A stretch of DNA of 64,000 bases from Neptunomonas qingdaonensis (GTDB taxonomy: Bacteria; Pseudomonadota; Gammaproteobacteria; Pseudomonadales; Balneatricaceae). The stretch lies in contig NZ_FOOU01000002.1 of assembly GCF_900113275.1 (NCBI RefSeq), positions 186,001 to 250,000 of the forward strand, written 5' to 3'. Position numbers and translations under genes: made by a program. Below are positions 47,422 to 56,975 of this stretch, piece by piece. The notes below the pieces were generated by a model that was not told where the DNA came from, did not search any database, and was given only the letters and a program-made list of their open reading frames with translations. Position 1 is the first letter of the stretch; every line of letters starts with the position of its first letter.

Positions 47422-50400
47422 ATGCTGTCAGGTTGGTCCATAATTCTCATTTCACTCCTGTACCTCGGCCTGCTCTTTAGTATTGCCTACTATGGAGACA
47501 AAACTAACAACGGCAAATCTTATGTTAACAATCCCATTATTTATTCGTTATCTTTGGCTGTTTATTGCTCATCATGGACCTTTTATGGCTCGGTCGGCCG
47601 TGCAGCCAGCTCTGGCTGGGAATTTCTGGCGACCTACCTGGGACCTATTATAGTTTTTACTCTTGCCTGGCGGGTCATTGAAAAAATGATGCTCATCAGC
47701 AAACAACAAAATATCACCACCATTTCAGATTTCATCTCTTCCCGTTACGGAAAAAGCCAGGCACTCGCCGTTTTAGTCACCATCATCGCTGTTCTGGGCA
47801 CCATTCCGTATATTGCACTACAGCTAAAAGCAGTCGCTATTAGTTATAATGCGCTATCGCCAGGGGCTATAGGGGAGCTGAGTAAGGGAAGCGATACTGC
47901 TTTATTCGTTGCCATTCTAATGGCTATTTTCACTATTCTTTTTGGCACACGCCACATTGATGTCACAGAACACCATGAGGGCATAGTGCTGGCTGTCGCT
48001 TTTGAGTCCATTATTAAATTGACGGCTTTTATTGCGGTTGGCATCTATATTTCAATGCATGTTTTTGATGGTGCATTCGATACAATTTATAACATCAGCC
48101 AGACGATTCAATCCGATTATAAATATCAGGAATATCTGAGTGGCAGTTTTTTGACGGAAATAATTCTGGCCTGCTGCGCTGTTCTTTGCCTACCCCGACA
48201 ATTCCATGTAACCATTGTTGAAAGCACCAATATTAAAAACTTGCGTACCGCACGCTGGCTGTTTCCCTTATACATGCTTTTACTCAGCGTATTTGTTTTG
48301 CCTATCGCGACTGCCGGCAATATATTTTTCCAGGGAGAAAACATTGATGCCGACACCTTTGTACTGATGCTACCACTGGAACTGGGCAATAAGGAACTCG
48401 CTACTTTTGCATTTATCGGAGGATTATCAGCGGCGACCAGCATGGTTATTGTTGCCAGCATCACACTATCAACGATGGTATGCAACGACATCATCATGCC
48501 GCTACTCTTCAGAATCCCGAGCCTCAGGCTATCTCACAGCAATGATCTTGGAGCGCTGTTTTTGAAAGTTCGGCGACTGACCATCATTGCCTTGCTTATC
48601 TCTGCTTATTTTTACTATCGTATTTTAGGTAACCAAGGTCCGCTATCGTCATTCGGCTTATTAGCCTTTGTCGCCGTATCTCAGTTTATGCCGGCCATTA
48701 TGGGTGGCATTTTCTGGAAAAAAGGCTCTCGCCAGGGAGCGCTAACCGGCATGACTGCAGGTCTGTTACTATGGATCTACACGCTGGTTATCCCGACGAT
48801 GATTAACGCTAATATCATCCCCTCTGCATTTCTTCAGAATGGCTTATTTGACTACCATATGCTGACGCCTACCGCGCTCTTTGGCATCAACAATCTTGAC
48901 CCACTGACTCACGGGGTTTTATGGAGCTTACTAACCAATACCACGCTTTACATTCTGGTCTCCATTTACACCTCTCAGAGACTGACTGACCGCATTCAAG
49001 CCAGCGCTTTTGTTGATGTATATAACAAGGACCTGACCATACCCTCACGTCAGCATAGCAGCGTGACTGTAGGCGACCTGCAGATGCTAACCGAACGCTT
49101 CCTCGGACTAAGCCGCACCCAGCACGCGTTTACCGGCTACGCACTGCAACGCAACGAAGAGCCTCTTCCTGCAGGAGAAAAATCCACTCCCGAACTCAAC
49201 AACTTTACGGAACGACTTCTGGCCAGGGTTATTGGCGCCTCTTCCGCCAGAATTGTGCTCGCCTCTACTCTTCGCGGACAAGACATGCACATTGGCGATG
49301 TCGTCTCTATCGTAGACGAAGCATCACAATCACTGCGTTTTAATCGCTCATTACTCCAGTCAACCATTGAAAACATCGGCCTTGGCATCAGCGTTATAGA
49401 CCAACAACTTCGACTCGTCGCCTGGAACCGCCCTTATTTAAAGATGTTTAACTATCCAGAGGGGTTAATCTGCGTCGGCCGTTCCATTGAAGAAATTTTT
49501 CGCTACAACGCTCTTAAAGGTGAATATGGCCCCGGCAACATTGAAGAACAGGTCAGCAGGCGACTGGAAAGCATCAAATCAGGCCGGCCACACCGGTATG
49601 AACGCTATCGCCCTGACGGAACCGTACTGGAAGTAAGAGACAACCCAACACCTAATGGTGGCTACGTTAACACCTACATGGATATTACCCAGCACAAGCG
49701 GGTTGAAGAAGCATTACGCGAAAGTGAACACAACATCAGAATCTACACTGATAATGTGCCGGTACTGATTGCCTATCTGGATACAGAACGCCGCTACCTC
49801 TTCGTCAACAAAGCCTATGCAGAAGCATTTGGCATGCAACGAGATATGATAATCGGCATGCCTGCTCATAAGGTTTTGCCTGCTGATGAATACACCAAGC
49901 GAAAAGATTTCATTCAGGAAGCACTCAATGGTAAACGACAAAAATTTGAAACCTACCTACCCTCTCAAAGTGACGCCAAACGCTTTGCTGAAGTCACCTA
50001 TATTCCGCATATTGGCGAATATGGCGATATACTGGGGTACTTCACCCTTTACCAGGATATTACCGAACGTCGTCAAGCCGAGATTGCACTTCAAATAACC
50101 AACGAAACGCTTGAGCAACGCGTCAAAGAACGCACCCACGCCCTTTCCGTGGTTAACAAAGAGCTTCGCAAAGAAAACACGATACGCGCCCTCATGGAGG
50201 ACGAACTACGTCAGGCGAAGAGCGATGCAGAAGCGGCTAACCTCGGCAAAACCCGCTTTTTAGCGGCAGCCAGCCATGATTTACTCCAGCCACTGAATGC
50301 CGCACGCCTATTTACATCCGCGCTGGCCCAGCAAAGCCATTACACACCCAGCACCACTCAACTGGTAGATAATTTAGACGGCTCCCTCAAGGCCGCAGAA

Positions 50401-51357
50401 GAATTGATAACTACCCTGCTGGACATCTCCAAACTGGACGCCGGTGCACTGCAACCAGCCATCACACACTTCTCGCTAAACTCGCTTTTCAGCAACCTCA
50501 GTGCCGAATTTACCGCACTGACGCAAGAAAAATCACTGTCCTTCCATTACGTTCATTGCCACCAGGTTATTGTGTCTGACCAGAAACTACTGAGACGAAT
50601 TCTACAGAACTTCCTTTCAAATGCCGTTCGCTATACACAAAATGGCAAGATACTACTGGGATGTCGACGCGATAATCAAAAATTACGTATCGAAGTATGG
50701 GATACCGGAGTGGGCATACCACAAGAGAAGCTTCGGGAAGTCTTTGAAGAGTTCAAGCGAATCAACAACCCTAAACACTCCAAAGTTCAGGGTCTGGGCT
50801 TAGGGCTAGCCATCACTGACCGCATTGCTAAAATGCTCAAACATAAAATCAATGTTCGCTCATGGCCAGGGCGTGGAACAGTATTCAGCATTACCGTACC
50901 TCTGGGAGATCCGGAAAAAGAGGTACAATCAAAACCCGAGCAACGTGGCTGGATCAGAAGCAAATCATTAAATGGAACAACAGCGCTGATCGTAGACAAT
51001 GAACCAAAAATTCTTGAAGGCATGTCAGCGCTATTACAAGGATGGGGCTGCCAGACCTGCACAGCCGTTTCCATTGAGACAGCTACCGCTCTGTATCTGA
51101 ATGAAGATTCACCACCGCCGGATATCGTATTAGTGGATTACCATCTTAATGAATCAGATACCGGCATCATGGCCCTGGCTGCACTTTATGAAACCTGGAA
51201 TACCAAGGTGCCCGCTCTGGTTATCACCGCGGATAGAACCGATGAAGTAAAAAAAGAAATAGACGATTTTGGTGCTCAATTACTCACCAAACCAATAAAA
51301 CCGGCAGCACTGCGCGCCATGATTAACAAATTAACGTCAGCCAACCGAGTTACATAA
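47422..51357 (+). CDS. Symporter-domain hybrid histidine kinase (CrbS/ErdS/MxtR type)
   Basis: The 1311-residue protein has an SLC5 symporter domain (about 1-530), a STAC domain (about 545-625), a PAS domain (about 650-760; LGISVIDQQLRLVAWN) and a second PAS domain (about 770-890; VLIAYLDTERRYLFVN). A coiled segment follows, then the kinase core (H952 in SHDLLQPLNAAR; DTGVGIP; GLGLGLAI) and a receiver domain with D1239 (VLVDYHLNESDTG). It is on the plus strand, divergent from the symporter operon and convergent with a LuxR-type regulator. Kinases of this group with such a regulator control acs and acetate use in Vibrio and Pseudomonas, so a role upstream of acs is likely. Confidence 0.88.
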   Translation: MLSGWSIILISLLYLGLLFSIAYYGDKTNNGKSYVNNPIIYSLSLAVYCSSWTFYGSVGRAASSGWEFLATYLGPIIVFTLAWRVIEKMMLISKQQNITTISDFISSRYGKSQALAVLVTIIAVLGTIPYIALQLKAVAISYNALSPGAIGELSKGSDTALFVAILMAIFTILFGTRHIDVTEHHEGIVLAVAFESIIKLTAFIAVGIYISMHVFDGAFDTIYNISQTIQSDYKYQEYLSGSFLTEIILACCAVLCLPRQFHVTIVESTNIKNLRTARWLFPLYMLLLSVFVLPIATAGNIFFQGENIDADTFVLMLPLELGNKELATFAFIGGLSAATSMVIVASITLSTMVCNDIIMPLLFRIPSLRLSHSNDLGALFLKVRRLTIIALLISAYFYYRILGNQGPLSSFGLLAFVAVSQFMPAIMGGIFWKKGSRQGALTGMTAGLLLWIYTLVIPTMINANIIPSAFLQNGLFDYHMLTPTALFGINNLDPLTHGVLWSLLTNTTLYILVSIYTSQRLTDRIQASAFVDVYNKDLTIPSRQHSSVTVGDLQMLTERFLGLSRTQHAFTGYALQRNEEPLPAGEKSTPELNNFTERLLARVIGASSARIVLASTLRGQDMHIGDVVSIVDEASQSLRFNRSLLQSTIENIGLGISVIDQQLRLVAWNRPYLKMFNYPEGLICVGRSIEEIFRYNALKGEYGPGNIEEQVSRRLESIKSGRPHRYERYRPDGTVLEVRDNPTPNGGYVNTYMDITQHKRVEEALRESEHNIRIYTDNVPVLIAYLDTERRYLFVNKAYAEAFGMQRDMIIGMPAHKVLPADEYTKRKDFIQEALNGKRQKFETYLPSQSDAKRFAEVTYIPHIGEYGDILGYFTLYQDITERRQAEIALQITNETLEQRVKERTHALSVVNKELRKENTIRALMEDELRQAKSDAEAANLGKTRFLAAASHDLLQPLNAARLFTSALAQQSHYTPSTTQLVDNLDGSLKAAEELITTLLDISKLDAGALQPAITHFSLNSLFSNLSAEFTALTQEKSLSFHYVHCHQVIVSDQKLLRRILQNFLSNAVRYTQNGKILLGCRRDNQKLRIEVWDTGVGIPQEKLREVFEEFKRINNPKHSKVQGLGLGLAITDRIAKMLKHKINVRSWPGRGTVFSITVPLGDPEKEVQSKPEQRGWIRSKSLNGTTALIVDNEPKILEGMSALLQGWGCQTCTAVSIETATALYLNEDSPPPDIVLVDYHLNESDTGIMALAALYETWNTKVPALVITADRTDEVKKEIDDFGAQLLTKPIKPAALRAMINKLTSANRVT

Positions 51358-51368
51358 ATAACGCTCAT

Positions 51369-51392
51369 AAAAAAGCACCCGCAGAGGGTGCT
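51369..51392 (-). terminator. Intrinsic terminator after the LuxR-type regulator gene
   Basis: AGCACCC and GGGTGCT form a 7-bp stem with a 5-base loop; on the minus strand it is followed by six T. It lies in the 75-base gap between two converging genes and may also slow transcription coming from the hybrid kinase gene. Confidence 0.8.
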
Positions 51393-51432
51393 ATTAATCT
51401 GGTCTATTTCAACAAGCTTAATTAAAAAAGGC

Positions 51433-52101
51433 TTATGCCATATCTGTACGCGGCGGATCTACACTCAGTCGTTGTGCTGCAATAACCGCCTGAGTCCGAC
51501 TATGGACGCGCAACTTGCGCAGAATAGCGGTTACATGCGCTTTAATGGTGGCTTCTGAAACATTCAACTCGTAAGCAATCTGCTTATTCAGCAAACCCTC
51601 GGTAAGCATAGTCAGCACTCTGAATTGCTGCGGCGTTAACGAAACCAATGCTGCTGCAAACTTACGCTCTTCTTCACTGACATCAACCGTTCCGTTCTCG
51701 GTAATATCGCGCGGCAACCATTCCTCACCTTTTAAAACAGCAACAATAGCTTCAGAAATAGTTTCAAGCGGAGCAGATTTAGGAATAAAACCTGAGGCGC
51801 CATAATCCATCGCGCGCCTTAAAACACTCACCTCTTCACTACCTGAAACCACCACCACGGGCATGCCCGGGTTTTGTCCACGTAAAAATACCAATCCAGT
51901 AAAGCCATGCGTTCCGGGCATATGCAGATCCAGCAACACCAAATCGGCATCGCTATGCTGAACAACAGCTTCCTGCACGGCAGCCAACGAATCGGCCTCT
52001 ACAATTTCAACACCCTCGATCGCCTGCGTAACCGCTTGGCGTAATGCTGCACGAAATAATGGATGATCGTCTGCAATAATGATTTTACTGGCTAGCTGCA
52101 T
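51433..52101 (-). CDS. LuxR/NarL-family response regulator (CrbR/ErdR-like)
   Basis: The 222-residue protein has an N-terminal receiver domain (acidic pair IADDHP, phosphoacceptor D58 in LVLLDLHMPG) and a C-terminal LuxR-type helix-turn-helix (about 155-215; LTPQQFRVLTMLTEGLLNKQ, then NVSEATIKAHVTAILRKL). It lies between acs and the symporter hybrid kinase. Regulators of this type with such kinases activate acs in Vibrio (CrbR) and Pseudomonas (ErdR); that function is inferred from context here. A strong ribosome binding site (GGGGGA) precedes the ATG. Confidence 0.88.
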   Translation of the reverse strand: MQLASKIIIADDHPLFRAALRQAVTQAIEGVEIVEADSLAAVQEAVVQHSDADLVLLDLHMPGTHGFTGLVFLRGQNPGMPVVVVSGSEEVSVLRRAMDYGASGFIPKSAPLETISEAIVAVLKGEEWLPRDITENGTVDVSEEERKFAAALVSLTPQQFRVLTMLTEGLLNKQIAYELNVSEATIKAHVTAILRKLRVHSRTQAVIAAQRLSVDPPRTDMA

Positions 52102-52180
52102 GCTTTATCCCCCGGACGCTGTGACGCCCTACTACATTATTTATTCTTCGATACTTACTGATATTACCACCTATAAATGC

Positions 52181-52217
52181 AAAACTCCCCCTCCAGATCA
52201 ACTGGAGAGGGAGTTTT
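52181..52217 (-). terminator. Intrinsic terminator downstream of acs
   Basis: A long hairpin lies 22 bases after the acs stop: AAAACTCCC and CTCCAG pair with CTGGAG and GGGAGTTTT around a 5-base loop, with one A/C mismatch. A and T runs on both sides make it work in either orientation. Confidence 0.9.
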
Positions 52218-52239
52218 CTTACATTAAGCGTAATTCAAA

Positions 52240-54192
52240 CTACTTTTTACGGTTCATGCGGTGTTCGATCAGGTCATCAACAACACTAGGGTCTGATAAC
52301 GTAGACGTGTCACCCAAAGCATCAAAATCATCTTCTGCAATTTTACGCAAAATACGACGCATGATTTTGCCTGAACGAGTTTTCGGCATACCAGGCGAGA
52401 ACTGAATCAAATCCGGAGAAGCAATCGGACCGATCTCTTTACGAACATGCAGTCGCAGCTCTTTCATCAACTCGTCTGATTGTTCAAAGCCTGACTGAAG
52501 CGTCACGTACACATAGATACCCTGACCTTTCAGTTCATGCGGATAACCAACAACCGCCGCCTCTGCAACAGCAGGGTGAGCTACCAACGCGGACTCAACC
52601 TCGGCAGTACCCATACGGTGACCAGATACGTTGATAACGTCATCGACACGACCAGTGATCCAATAGTAACCATCCTCGTCACGACGCGCGCCATCACCTG
52701 TAGTGTAATAACCTTTGTAGGTTGTGAAGTAGGTCTGAGTAAAGCGTTCATGATCACCCCAGATAGAGCGACTCTGACCAGGCCATGAATCTTTAATAAC
52801 CAGATTTCCTTCAACCGCGCCTTCGAGCTCATTACCATCTGCATCCAGCAGTGCAGGCTGCACACCAAAGAATGGACGAGAAGCAGAGCCTGGCTTAAGT
52901 GCTGTAGCACCCGGCAGAGGCAGAATCATCATGCCGCCCGTTTCAGTCTGCCACCAGGTATCAACGATTGGGCAACGACCCTGACCCACAATACGGTGGT
53001 ACCAGTTCCATGCTTCCGGGTTAATTGGCTCACCAACCGACCCCAGGATACGCAGGCTCGACAGATCAGAATCACCCAACACATCTTCACCCTGCTGCAT
53101 CAAAGAGCGGATAGCCGTTGGCGCTGTGTATAACTGATTAACTTTGTGTTTTTCAATAACGCGACCAAAACGGCTGTTATCAGGGTAATTAGGCACACCT
53201 TCAAACATCACTGAGGTACCACCGTTTGCTAACGGCCCGTAAACAATGTAGCTGTGACCTGTTACCCAGCCAACATCGGCTGTACACCAGTAGATATCAC
53301 CGTCTTTGTAGTCAAAGGCAAGTTGGTGCGTCATGGCTGCATATACCATGTAACCACCGGTCGTATGCTCCAGACCTTTAGGCGCGCCGGTAGAACCTGA
53401 TGTATAAAGAATAAACATCGGTGCTTCAGCTTCCATCTCTTCCGGGGCACATTCTGTAGACGCTGCAGCAACTAAACCTTCATACCAAACGTCAACTTTT
53501 TCGTTCCAGGCAACATCCTGATCAACACGTTTAACAACAATGACACTTTCAACGAGTGCCGCTGCTGCAGGATGCGTTAATGCTTTATCAACATTTGCTT
53601 TTAGCGGAACAACCTTACCACCACGCAAAGAGTAGTTAGATGTAACAACCACTTTCGATTGAGAACCTTCAATACGTGCCGCCAGCGCTTCTGGAGAGAA
53701 ACCACCAAAAACGATAGAGTGAACAGCACCAATTCGCGTACAAGCCAGCATAGCGACTGCCGCTTCAGAAATCATCGGCAAATATAAGGTAACTACATCG
53801 CCTTTTTTAACACCCTGTCCTTTCAGGACATTGGCAAAACGGCAAACCCGCTCGTGCAATTGACGATAAGTAATACTTTCAGATTCGCTAGGATCGTCGC
53901 CTTCCCAGATAATGGCGACTTGATCACCGCGAGTCTCCAGATGACGATCTAAACAGTTATATGATGCATTCAGGGTGCCATCTTCAAACCAGCGGATAGA
54001 AACATTATGCGGATCAAAAGTGGTGTTCTTTACTTTAGTGTACGGCTTGAACCAATCAAGACGCTTCCCTTCTTCGCCCCAGAATGTATCAGGATCATTG
54101 ATAGACTGCTCATACATTGCTTCATATTTTGCATTATCAATATGTGCCTGCGCCGCCACTTCTGGACTGACTGGATATACCTTTTCGCTCAT
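52240..54192 (-). CDS. acs: Acetyl-coenzyme A synthetase Acs
   Basis: Acs converts acetate, ATP and CoA to acetyl-CoA through acetyl-AMP. The 650-residue protein shows the adenylate-forming motifs [14 protein letters not shown], the WWQTETGG region, the [21 protein letters not shown] hinge region and the C-terminal catalytic lysine K609 in [10 protein letters not shown], which is the site of regulation by acetylation in Salmonella (also K609). The length is typical. A strong terminator follows, and a dyad-rich region upstream probably holds regulator sites. Confidence 0.97.
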   Translation of the reverse strand: MSEKVYPVSPEVAAQAHIDNAKYEAMYEQSINDPDTFWGEEGKRLDWFKPYTKVKNTTFDPHNVSIRWFEDGTLNASYNCLDRHLETRGDQVAIIWEGDDPSESESITYRQLHERVCRFANVLKGQGVKKGDVVTLYLPMISEAAVAMLACTRIGAVHSIVFGGFSPEALAARIEGSQSKVVVTSNYSLRGGKVVPLKANVDKALTHPAAAALVESVIVVKRVDQDVAWNEKVDVWYEGLVAAASTECAPEEMEAEAPMFILYTSGSTGAPKGLEHTTGGYMVYAAMTHQLAFDYKDGDIYWCTADVGWVTGHSYIVYGPLANGGTSVMFEGVPNYPDNSRFGRVIEKHKVNQLYTAPTAIRSLMQQGEDVLGDSDLSSLRILGSVGEPINPEAWNWYHRIVGQGRCPIVDTWWQTETGGMMILPLPGATALKPGSASRPFFGVQPALLDADGNELEGAVEGNLVIKDSWPGQSRSIWGDHERFTQTYFTTYKGYYTTGDGARRDEDGYYWITGRVDDVINVSGHRMGTAEVESALVAHPAVAEAAVVGYPHELKGQGIYVYVTLQSGFEQSDELMKELRLHVRKEIGPIASPDLIQFSPGMPKTRSGKIMRRILRKIAEDDFDALGDTSTLSDPSVVDDLIEHRMNRKK

Positions 54193-54280
54193 GCTGATGC
54201 CCTTAGCTTGCTTGTTTTAATTATATATCCGACTACTTACCCATTTATTATAATCTTCTAAGGGATCGACATACGGATTT

Positions 54281-54358
54281 AGAGTCTAGATTTATACCCA
54301 ACCGGAGCCTCAACTCTGAATTAGACATTGGTCTATTCAGACTTATTCAATAGTCTAA
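54281..54358. promoter_or_regulatory. Dyad and repeated GTCTA boxes upstream of acs
   Basis: An imperfect 38-base palindrome at 54321-54358 has outer arms TTAGAC and GTCTAA, inner arms ATTG and CAAT, and a central GTCT-ATTC-AGAC. Another GTCTAGA lies at 54284-54290. The boxes are about 90-165 bases upstream of the acs start, a usual place for activator sites. The LuxR-type regulator at 51433-52101 is the obvious candidate, but binding is an inference. Confidence 0.5.
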
Positions 54359-54411
54359 TTAAATACTAACACATTGATATTTATCATATTTTTTAAACAA
54401 CCATCCATTAG

Positions 54412-55842
54412 TTACTTTGCCAACAACTTATCCAGATCCAAACCAGACTCACGAATCTTGGCCAGTTTATAACGTAATGTCCTAGGACTAATCGCTAATC
54501 GCTCCGACGCCTCTTTTCGACTACCCCCGGCGGCTTTCAATGCATCAATTATTAACTGGAACTCATGCTGTCGCAGATCATTGCCTAATTTCCCCACATC
54601 ATCGACTTCATGCCCTTGCGTGTCGGCTATTGTCTGCAACGGACTTTGCATGGGGCTATTTAAAGAGCTATCTAAAGAGCTATCTAAAGGGCTATTTAAG
54701 GAGCCCTGCAAAGAAATAGCCCCGCACATCATATGAAGATCAGCCGGCATGATGATATTCCCCTGCTGCAGGATCAGTGCCCGTTGAATCACATTGTCCA
54801 ACTCGCGCACATTGCCAGGCCATTCATGCTGAGATAAAGCAGTCTCTGCCTGCGCGCTGAAACGTACGGCTGAACGCTTCATTTTCAAACAATGCTTTTC
54901 TAACAAACCTTTAGCAAGCGGCACAATATCAGCTCTGCGAGCCCGAAGCGGCTGCCACTGTAACGGAAACACATTCAACCGATAGTATAAATCCTCCCTG
55001 AATTTGCCTTCAGCCACAGCATTCTCTAGCTGGCGATTAGTGGTAGCGAGCACGCGAACATCCAGTTTAATCACACCCCTGCCACCGACCCGCTCGACCT
55101 CTTGCTCCTGTAGCACCCTTAGCAACTTAGCTTGCAGTCCAAGATCCATCTCGGTAATTTCATCTAATAACAGCGTACCGCCATTGGCTTGTTCAAACTT
55201 ACCCGCCTGACTGGCAACAGCACCGGTAAAAGCGCCTTTTTCATGGCCGAATAACATCGCTTCGAGCATATTCTCCGGGATTGCCGCACAATTAATGGCA
55301 ATAAATGACTTGTCGGCGCGCGGCGACTGATCGTGAATATAACGCGCCAGCACCTCTTTTCCTGTCCCTGATTCACCGGTAATCAGCACGGTAGACGCTG
55401 TTTCTGCAACACGTCTCGCCAACTGTAGTAACTGCACACTGCTGGCATCGACCGCCACCGGTTGCGCCGTGTTTGCAGACACGCCGCACGCGTACTCTTT
55501 AATCGTATTAATAAACAGCTCCGGCTCAAATGGCTTCAGCAAATAATCCACCGCGCCGTTACGAATAGCGTCCACGGCCTTATCCACCTGACCAAAAGCC
55601 GTCATCAATAAAACGGGCGTTCCCGGCAAATGCTGTCGGATATAATCCAGTAAGGCATGCCCGCACATACCAGGCATATTGACATCAGACACCACCATAT
55701 CAACGCTTGTCTGTTTTAAGCGCACAATAGCCGATTCGCCATCCTCAGCTTCAATGGCGTCAATCCCGGCCAGCTCAAGGGTATCAACCAAGGCCTCTCT
55801 CAGGTCAAAATCATCCTCAACCACCAGTACCGTTAACGACAT
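54412..55842 (-). CDS. fleR: Sigma-54-dependent flagellar response regulator FleR
   Basis: FleR (FlrC) activates middle flagellar genes with sigma-54. The protein has a receiver domain (phosphoacceptor D53 in VVSDVNMPG), an AAA+ domain with Walker A GESGTGKE, the sigma-54 loop GAFTGA, and a C-terminal Fis-type helix-turn-helix (SRKEASERLAISPRTLRYKL). The linker before the helix-turn-helix contains four 4-residue repeats coded by a 12-bp tandem repeat. The start at 55842 is chosen by the AGGAAGG spacing; an ATG one codon earlier overlaps the fleS stop. Product length is 476 residues. Confidence 0.93.
   Translation of the reverse strand: MSLTVLVVEDDFDLREALVDTLELAGIDAIEAEDGESAIVRLKQTSVDMVVSDVNMPGMCGHALLDYIRQHLPGTPVLLMTAFGQVDKAVDAIRNGAVDYLLKPFEPELFINTIKEYACGVSANTAQPVAVDASSVQLLQLARRVAETASTVLITGESGTGKEVLARYIHDQSPRADKSFIAINCAAIPENMLEAMLFGHEKGAFTGAVASQAGKFEQANGGTLLLDEITEMDLGLQAKLLRVLQEQEVERVGGRGVIKLDVRVLATTNRQLENAVAEGKFREDLYYRLNVFPLQWQPLRARRADIVPLAKGLLEKHCLKMKRSAVRFSAQAETALSQHEWPGNVRELDNVIQRALILQQGNIIMPADLHMMCGAISLQGSLNSPLDSSLDSSLNSPMQSPLQTIADTQGHEVDDVGKLGNDLRQHEFQLIIDALKAAGGSRKEASERLAISPRTLRYKLAKIRESGLDLDKLLAK
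54653..54700. repeat. Four 12-bp tandem repeats in the fleR linker
   Basis: Four adjacent 12-base units (two GAGCTATCTAAA flanked by GGGCTATTTAAA and GGGCTATTTAAG on the plus strand) encode repeated Ser-Leu-Asx-Ser units in the segment between the AAA+ domain and the DNA-binding domain. The unit is four codons, so copy-number change keeps the frame. Confidence 0.9.
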
Positions 55843-56975
55843 CATTCCCTTCCTGTTTCTATTTCTGGTTTTTGAATATACGGTAGGCAAAACTGAGCCA
55901 AGGTGCCGCTTCCTGGTTTAGACACGAGCGTGAATTGTCCATGATGCGCCTTGGCTACCACCTGAGCGACCGCCAGTCCAAGACCCGTGCCATGCGACTT
56001 GGTCGTAAAAAATGGCTCGAGCGCACTGGCGACCGTTTCAGCATCCATTCCCGGCCCCCTGTCTGCTACGCACAAAATGAAATTTGCTGCGTCCACATGT
56101 GCCTCTATCAGCAAAGGATGGCTATTACCCGCTGCCTGTAACGCATTGTTCACCAGATTCAGAATAGCACCGATTAAGATTTCCTGATTGCATTGCAGCC
56201 GATAACCCGGCGCATTGTTCAACAGCTCACAATCGGCATCGTATTGCGCCAGAGGAACATCCAGCACGTCATCGATTGATTGAAATAACTGCTCAGTAGA
56301 GATTTGATCTTCGAGCTTTGTTTCACCCCGGGCGAACAGCAACATATCTCTGACCTGATGCTCCAGATGCAACAAACGGGATTTCACTTTGAGTGCAAAC
56401 TTAACGCGTTGTTTATCGGTAATCGTGGCTGCGCCTAAATGGCTGGAATAAAGCAGCGCCGCTGATAACGGCGTTCTTATCTGATGCGCCAACGACGCCA
56501 TCATCCGTCCCATTTCAGAGAGTCGTTGATATTGCGACAAACGCGACTGCAGCAATCGGGTTCCGGTCTGATCTGTCAGCAACACCAGTTGCCCCGGTTC
56601 ATCCAGCATTGCCCGCGTCAGAATACTGACACGCCGGCCATCTTTTAATGAGATCTCGTGTCCATCATCATTTTTCGGCGCAAAACTACGCTGGATCACC
56701 TGCATCCAGAGCTCACCCAGCAACGGCTTGCCGAGTAAGTCTTCGGCCGCCGGATTACAGTCGGATACGTACCCCTGATTATCAATCAAAATCACCCCGG
56801 CGGGTAACAAGTCAAGCAGTTGACGCATGCGCACGGCTAACAGGTCACCATGCGCCATTTCGCGATCTCTGCCCCGTTTGATTCTCTCTAACTCATGGCG
56901 TGTTTGCGCCAACTCATGTTTGAGGCGCTCAATCTCAGCCGCGGAGGCTGTATCGCAGGATTGCTTTTCGCTCAT
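55842..56975 (-). CDS. fleS: Flagellar sensor histidine kinase FleS
   Basis: FleS (FlrB) is the cytosolic kinase partner of FleR. The 377-residue protein has an N-terminal coiled coil (about residues 10-40), a PAS domain (about 50-140; GVILIDNQGYVSDCNPAAEDLLG) and the kinase core with H164 in LAHQIRTPLSAAL. The N box NLVNNALQAAG and the DRGPGMD and GTGLGLAV ATP-binding boxes follow. No membrane segment is seen, as in other FleS proteins. Its start overlaps the fleQ stop (ATGA) and its stop overlaps the fleR start. Confidence 0.93.
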   Translation of the reverse strand: MSEKQSCDTASAAEIERLKHELAQTRHELERIKRGRDREMAHGDLLAVRMRQLLDLLPAGVILIDNQGYVSDCNPAAEDLLGKPLLGELWMQVIQRSFAPKNDDGHEISLKDGRRVSILTRAMLDEPGQLVLLTDQTGTRLLQSRLSQYQRLSEMGRMMASLAHQIRTPLSAALLYSSHLGAATITDKQRVKFALKVKSRLLHLEHQVRDMLLFARGETKLEDQISTEQLFQSIDDVLDVPLAQYDADCELLNNAPGYRLQCNQEILIGAILNLVNNALQAAGNSHPLLIEAHVDAANFILCVADRGPGMDAETVASALEPFFTTKSHGTGLGLAVAQVVAKAHHGQFTLVSKPGSGTLAQFCLPYIQKPEIETGRE

